Source: Geotalea sp. SG265 (lineage in GTDB: Bacteria > Desulfobacterota > Desulfuromonadia > Geobacterales > Geobacteraceae). From it: a stretch of 64,000 bases of DNA. Below, piece after piece: positions 60,472 through 64,000 of the stretch (the first letter of the stretch is position 1; each line of letters opens with the position of its first letter). Location of the stretch: positions 16,694-80,693 of the forward strand of contig NZ_JAKZFT010000015.1 of NCBI RefSeq assembly GCF_022808985.1. The letters run 5' to 3'. The position numbers and the translations under genes were made by a program. The notes beneath the pieces were generated by a model. That model was not told the DNA's origin, searched no databases, and saw only the letters and a program-made list of their open reading frames with translations.

Positions 60472-60936
60472 TTACTGATGATTGACCGTATCGCCCTCCG
60501 TCAGGCCTGGTTTGTAGGTCCAGCTGTCCGTGTTGTTGACCGAACGGACCGCCACAACACCAAAGCCGTCTGTATCCGTATGGATATCAAGTTTGACTTT
60601 CATATCCGGATCTATCCAGTCGTCGAAGATAAGATCCCTGATGGCACAGCGTGGCTCATCCAGGAGGGCAAGGGCGGCAGCGCAGGTCATGCCTGTTTCC
60701 CCACGGGATCGCCTCATGTACCGGTTCCGATTGCCTTCGCACAATGGCGCCACTTTTTTTGCAATACGGCAATCTTCCGGCACACCATACCGGCCTTTCA
60801 CGTCCCGAACCTGCACATGGTTAGGAAAGGAACCGGTATTGGTCACATAGATGCTTATGGTGCGGCGATATCCTTCCTGGGCAAAGACAGGCATAACCAG
60901 AAGGAGAAGAACCGGCAAAAATATAAATCTCATCAT
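60472..60936 (-). CDS. Exported hypothetical protein
   Basis: A 154-residue protein with a signal peptide (MMRFIFLPVLLLLVMPVFAQ), four cysteines in PEDCRIAKKVAPLCEGN, MTCAAALALL and EPRCAIRDL that could form two disulfides, and beta-rich remainder. No family recognised. It lies in the AT-richer accessory part of the window. Confidence 0.7.
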   Translation of the reverse strand: MMRFIFLPVLLLLVMPVFAQEGYRRTISIYVTNTGSFPNHVQVRDVKGRYGVPEDCRIAKKVAPLCEGNRNRYMRRSRGETGMTCAAALALLDEPRCAIRDLIFDDWIDPDMKVKLDIHTDTDGFGVVAVRSVNNTDSWTYKPGLTEGDTVNHQ

Positions 60937-61050
60937 CTCTCCGGTTGCGCTGCAGATCGTTCAGCACCTTTCCATTGTACCATGAATGGCGACATTGATC
61001 AGGGTGCTCGATCAGGAGTACGCCAGCTCCAACAATGAGTGGCAATGAGT

Positions 61051-61099
61051 GGGGTGGATTCAAATTGCAAGTGCACCACGTGAATTTTGAATCCACCCC
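61051..61099. repeat. Long inverted repeat
   Basis: GGGGTGGATTCAAA and TTTGAATCCACCCC are exact 14-bp complements separated by 21 bp that contain TTGCAAGTGCACC. It may be two abutted insertion-sequence ends or a terminator-like hairpin. Confidence 0.65.
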
Positions 61100-61114
61100 T
61101 TGAATGAGCCGACC

Positions 61115-61405
61115 TCATTTTTTCGACCAAGGATGCGGCCAGAAAACCCAGCTTGATGAGCTTCTTAGTTTCCTATCTTCGTCGGTTTGAAAAGCGTGCC
61201 TGATCTGCTCGGGATCGAAGGGCAGGACTGACTCGCCCTTCATAGCAATAATGTAGTTAGGATAAATAACAAGCAAGTGTTCGAACCGTTTGCCGTCATT
61301 AAGCTCAACGCTTACGAACGCAGCATCTTGTTTGAATTCTTCGAAAGGCCCATCTCGTTGTATAACCTCTGTCGGAATTTCTAGGTATCTCTGCTCTTGC
61401 ATCAT
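61115..61405 (-). CDS. Hypothetical protein
   Basis: A 96-residue soluble protein (MMQEQRYLEIPTEVIQRDG...), with strands VSVELNDGKRFEHLLVIYP and IIAMKGESVLPFDP. No family recognised. Its start codon follows GTTAG immediately, close to the stop of the remnant transposase frame. Confidence 0.6.
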   Translation of the reverse strand: MMQEQRYLEIPTEVIQRDGPFEEFKQDAAFVSVELNDGKRFEHLLVIYPNYIIAMKGESVLPFDPEQIRHAFQTDEDRKLRSSSSWVFWPHPWSKK

Positions 61406-61497
61406 CTAACATTTCCTCAAACGCTCAACGGCTCGGGCGGTGACCGGCGCAGGTTTATCGCGACCGGTCCACTGTCCATGTTGGTGATCAGTTTGTC

Positions 61498-61729
61498 CTT
61501 GCATGATGCGGGAAAGGGGTACGTCTCCCACTTGCAGGGCGAGATGGATATGGTTCGTCATCAGGCAAAACGCATGAACACGAAACTGGTAGCGCTCAAC
61601 TCCTTCCTGGAGAATGAGATAAAAGCAACTCCTGTCTTCATTGGCAAAAAATACCTTCTAACGTGCGTTGCCTCTAAGTATCACGTGATAGAGCGCGCCA
61701 GGGTAATGTAGTCGTGGTTTACGTCCCAT
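61498..61729 (-). pseudogene. 5' remnant of a REP-associated tyrosine transposase
   Basis: About 90% identical to the first ~75 codons of the intact gene at 62762-63709, including the upstream ~35 bp. A G-to-T change makes codon 24 a stop (TAG in place of GAG), and homology ends abruptly at about 61498. So it is truncated and broken. Confidence 0.88.
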
Positions 61730-61772
61730 AACTTAAAAATTACCAGCTACATAATTGCAGACACTAATTACT

Positions 61773-62210
61773 TCAAGGAGCTTTTGAAAGAACTACTCTA
61801 TCCTCGAAAGTCTTTTCTTTGCTTGCCTTCGTAACAACACTGAATGTTCCTGACAAGGTATTACTTTGTAATATTCCTTTAAAAATCCACAGAGATTCAT
61901 TGGTATAGTATGCCGTTTTAAAGGATAACATCCCTGTCTTTGAATTGTATTTAACATCTCCTATTTTCTTTTTCTCAGCTGTGCAGTTGCCTTCGTATAC
62001 TGCAAGCTGACCGTACAAAGAGTCATCTTTTTTGAAAAGCCACAGTTCGTACCCACCACAATCACCTGTTTCTCCATTGACAGTAAAATTTGAGAACAGG
62101 CCAATATTTTGATTTTTTGAGGCATCGGAGGAATGTGATCCAGCTATTAGTGGCTTTGCTGAGAAAAAAGGCAAAACGAAGAGCGTAAATATATAAATCA
62201 CTTTTCTCAA
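61773..62210 (-). CDS. Exported hypothetical protein, AT-rich
   Basis: A 145-residue protein beginning at TTG, with a signal peptide (VLPFFSAKPLIAG) and a beta-rich body (GYELWLFKKDDSLYGQLAVYEGN, seen as DSLYGQLAVYEGN). Codon use is clearly AT-richer than the rest of the window, a sign of transfer. The start follows an attC-like hairpin. No family recognised. Confidence 0.65.
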   Translation of the reverse strand: MRKVIYIFTLFVLPFFSAKPLIAGSHSSDASKNQNIGLFSNFTVNGETGDCGGYELWLFKKDDSLYGQLAVYEGNCTAEKKKIGDVKYNSKTGMLSFKTAYYTNESLWIFKGILQSNTLSGTFSVVTKASKEKTFEDRVVLSKAP

Positions 62211-62227
62211 AAGTCATCCCTTCTGCT

Positions 62228-62280
62228 GCGCAACGAGCCTGGCGCCTATGCCGCTAGACCGCACCAGTACCTTGTTGTAC
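62228..62280 (-). other. attC-like hairpin (weak)
   Basis: On the minus strand: GTACAAC, an imperfect stem with CTGGTGC and GCGCCAG, then GTTGCGC. The core AAC and GTT are right; the outer bases fit the attC consensus poorly. Confidence 0.3.
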
Positions 62281-62290
62281 TGTGAAACTA

Positions 62291-62680
62291 TTACGGCTGC
62301 CAAAATACGGATTTGATAATCCAATGATTTAATATTCTAGGTGGTGGCATTTCTCCATCAAAGCTGTTACCTTTCTTTGAAACAAACTGGTACCCAACAT
62401 GCTGTGAGCCTGGAGCAAGGCAAAATACCGTACCTGAGAGTTCCTCTTCGCCGGCAACACATTCAGCACGGCGACCTCTGTAGACTTCCTTATAAGTCTG
62501 ACCTGTTCTATGCCCTAGACTATTTATCACCCGATCTTTTTCAACTACAATGCTATAAATCCGTTTGCGCTCACTGTCAGGGTTGATCGTGAAAAGCAGT
62601 CCTTTTTTGTCTGAAACTTCAAGAATGGGAAATTCCTCCCCTTCAGTCGTTGACGTGGCTTTAGCTACGTAGAGGCATAG
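62291..62680 (-). pseudogene. 5'-truncated hypothetical gene, cut by the transposon
   Basis: An open frame runs from the repeat array at about 62680 to the stop at 62291 without an ATG for its first half; the first possible start is GTG at 62530. Its coding character extends over TSTTEGEEFPILEVSDKKG to FVSKKGNSFDGEMPPP. So the 5' end was replaced by the transposon edge. Confidence 0.55.
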
Positions 62681-62769
62681 TTGGTGTCAGGCTTGGAGGC
62701 ATAGTTGGTGTCAGAGGCATAGTTGGCATAGTTGGGGCATAGTTGGGGGGCATAGTTGGTGTCAGGCTT
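62674..62769. repeat. Short direct repeats at the right end of the transposase unit
   Basis: Five or six copies of GGCATAGTTGG, some extended to GGTGTCAGGCTT. Part of the element boundary. Confidence 0.8.
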
Positions 62770-63756
62770 GCAATTGTGCAAGTTGCTGCGATAATTCCCG
62801 AACTTGTTCCGCTATCTGCGGGTCTCGCTTCTCCCGGGCTCGTATTCTCTCTGCCGCAGAACTCAGCGTCGAGACATCCCGTTTCACCTTCCCCGCTAAT
62901 TCTGTCAACGTGCAAATTCCCCTGTCTGTTGCCAGTTTCGCTGCTACTCCCCTTGCCGTCGAAGCTATTCGGCTTCCCCCTGCCAAATCCTGCAGTGATG
63001 CTAAGTTGTAGCGCAAGCAGATCATTTCCAGGAATTTATCCACCGGTACCACCCGTCCCGACCGTCGCTCGGCTTCATCAAGCACCTTGTCTGCAAAGGT
63101 GTCATCTCCCAAAAGCCTGCTGTCTGCCTCCATGCCGCTATGGAATTCAGCCCGATGCCCATCTGCAATACCGTCAGCGACAAATTGGCAAAACTTCTCA
63201 CAAGCATCTGATGCGGTTTGGCATAAGCAGCCCAATGCAAACTCAGTGGTAAGCCAGCCAATGGATTCTTTTCCGCAATAAGCCCTATGACTGCTCCAAG
63301 GATATTCGCAAGGATCGTCCACCATATCCGCCCGTAAAGGATTAAGATGGATATATCGGACAAGTTCGGCTAGGTAGGCATCTGCATCGACCATCACGGC
63401 CTTATAACGGCCCTGGAAGAGATGGCCGACACGATTTTTCCGCCAGTTCACCCAGCGTGTGTACCGACCAACCAAGCCTTGCATGATGCGGGAAAGAGAT
63501 ACGTCTCCCACTTGCAGGGCGAGATGGATATGGTTCGTCATCAGGCAAAACGCATGAACACGAAACCGGTAGCGCTCCACTCCTTCTTGAAGAAAGAGGT
63601 AAAAGCGATTCCTGTCTACATTGGCAAAAAATACCTTCTCACGTGCGTTGCCTCTAAGTATCACGTGATAGAGCGCGCCAGGATAATGTAGCCGTGGTTT
63701 ACGTCCCATAACTCAAAAATTACCAGCTATTTACATAATTGCAAGCCTGACACCAA
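62756..63756 (-). mobile_element. REP-associated transposase unit with terminal inverted repeats
   Basis: TTGGTGTCAGGCTTGCAATT at 62756-62775 is repeated as its complement at 63737-63756. The unit holds one gene. Confidence 0.75.
62762..63709 (-). CDS. REP-associated tyrosine transposase (Y1 family)
   Basis: A 315-residue IS200-like Y1 transposase. The His-x-His metal pair lies in MTNHIHLALQ, and the N-terminus GRKPRLHYPGALYHVILRG is typical. The catalytic Tyr is likely in the LVGRYTRWVN region. A C-terminal extension (SxLSSAAERIRAREKRDPQ) is typical of this subgroup. The left inverted repeat provides its stop codon. Confidence 0.92.
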   Translation of the reverse strand: MGRKPRLHYPGALYHVILRGNAREKVFFANVDRNRFYLFLQEGVERYRFRVHAFCLMTNHIHLALQVGDVSLSRIMQGLVGRYTRWVNWRKNRVGHLFQGRYKAVMVDADAYLAELVRYIHLNPLRADMVDDPCEYPWSSHRAYCGKESIGWLTTEFALGCLCQTASDACEKFCQFVADGIADGHRAEFHSGMEADSRLLGDDTFADKVLDEAERRSGRVVPVDKFLEMICLRYNLASLQDLAGGSRIASTARGVAAKLATDRGICTLTELAGKVKRDVSTLSSAAERIRAREKRDPQIAEQVRELSQQLAQLQA

Positions 63757-63804
63757 TTATTCCCTGACACCAATTATTCCCAAGCCTGACACCAATTATT
63801 CCCC
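63741..63804. repeat. Short direct repeats at the left end of the transposase unit
   Basis: Three copies of CCTGACACCAATTATTCCC in tandem, two with a preceding AAG. They match the repeats at the other end in reverse. Confidence 0.85.
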
Positions 63805-63873
63805 ACAAGCGACGCCGCCGCAAGTTCTCAGTCCAAACTCCTCATTTAAAAAATGATATACACGCATGTATGT

Positions 63874-63936
63874 GTCCAACGGGGCTGCCGCTGAGCCGCG
63901 AGCGTCAGCGAGACGGGCTCGTGCGGCGTGTTATAC
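63874..63936 (-). other. attC-like recombination site
   Basis: On the minus strand: GTATAAC, a 49-bp imperfect palindrome (CGCCGCACGAGCC with GGCTCAGCGGCAG), then GTTGGAC, which fits GTTRRRY exactly. The stop codon of the partial gene at the right edge lies within GTATAAC, as in gene cassettes. Length 63 bp is in the usual range. Confidence 0.5.
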
Positions 63937-64000
63937 GTTCCCCTTCATTTTTTCAAGCTGTTGAATCACTTCTGGCACCTTCCCTTGCCCCTCGTGCCCG
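63931..64000 (-). CDS. Partial CDS, C-terminal end only
   Basis: The last 22 codons (...VPEVIQQLEKMKGNV) of a gene running in from beyond the right edge. Too short to identify. Its stop codon overlaps the attC-like site. Confidence 0.5.
   Translation of the reverse strand, partial: GHEGQGKVPEVIQQLEKMKGNV

Noticed and set aside
61397..61711. Plus-strand 104-codon frame
   Set aside because: It is antisense to the transposase remnant; its twin at 63422-63691 is antisense to the intact transposase.
62674..62769. CRISPR array
   Set aside because: The units are about 11-20 bp with no regular spacers; they belong to the transposase unit.
1..64000. tRNA or rRNA genes
   Set aside because: I looked for T-loop and rRNA-like conserved stretches and found none in intergenic DNA; a covariance-model scan would be decisive.

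Overview
The window looks like chromosomal DNA of a Geobacter-type anaerobe (order Geobacterales). This is inferred from content: a tungsten aldehyde:ferredoxin oxidoreductase, an EtfBA pair with a ferredoxin domain and a membrane FeS partner, NfnAB-like transhydrogenase genes, sigma-54 promoters with an AcoR-type regulator, hybrid-cluster protein, many exported lipoproteins and PAS-rich kinases. GC content is high, except in the last 3-4 kb.

Region 1 (1-8.8 kb, minus strand): a truncated hybrid-cluster protein gene, then a compact ebo-type cluster (order eboD, small ORF in the eboA position, eboB, eboE, eboF, eboC). It is preceded by an exported quinoprotein-like beta-propeller and a one-haem cytochrome lipoprotein. 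Several junctions overlap by 4-19 bases, so this is one transcription unit. Region 2 (8.8-22.4 kb): a parvulin isomerase, trehalose phosphatase, diguanylate cyclase, desulforedoxin-like protein, small envelope proteins, a zincless Fpg-like glycosylase, a D-aminoacylase/permease pair and galE. Between these genes lie copies of a ~170-bp repeat with terminal inverted repeats, and a promoter-structured RNA-terminator unit with no family I recognise. Region 3 (22.8-28.6 kb): a stress-type group (SRPBCC protein, Zn-alcohol dehydrogenase, two hemerythrin-like proteins, DUF4382 lipoprotein, ferritin-like protein, DUF2795 protein).

Region 4 (28.8-51.7 kb) is the core: a tungsten, alcohol and aldehyde oxidation island. 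Tungstate uptake genes (porin, TupA, TupC, but no permease) lie behind two tandem molybdenum/tungsten-cofactor-type riboswitches separated by a terminator. A third riboswitch precedes the aldehyde oxidoreductase gene, followed by moaD- and moeB-like genes and a tandem Mop protein. Next come an iron alcohol dehydrogenase and, divergently, a ribbon-helix-helix protein, etfBA, a membrane FeS oxidoreductase, a radical SAM protein, nfnAB and a BioD/DRTGG protein. The two divergent units each have a sigma-54 promoter and share a palindromic upstream site. The likely activator, an AcoR-type protein, is encoded at 49712-51673 beside a second alcohol dehydrogenase. Alcohol would be oxidised to aldehyde and then acid, with electrons spread over ferredoxin, NAD(P)H and menaquinone.

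Region 5 (51.7-60.4 kb): two large PAS histidine kinases, a PilZ protein, a DnaJ-like protein and envelope proteins. Region 6 (60.4-64 kb): an AT-richer accessory stretch with orphan small genes, an intact REP-associated transposase, a decayed second copy, a gene cut by the element, and one good attC-like site directly after a stop codon, which suggests the edge of a gene-cassette array.
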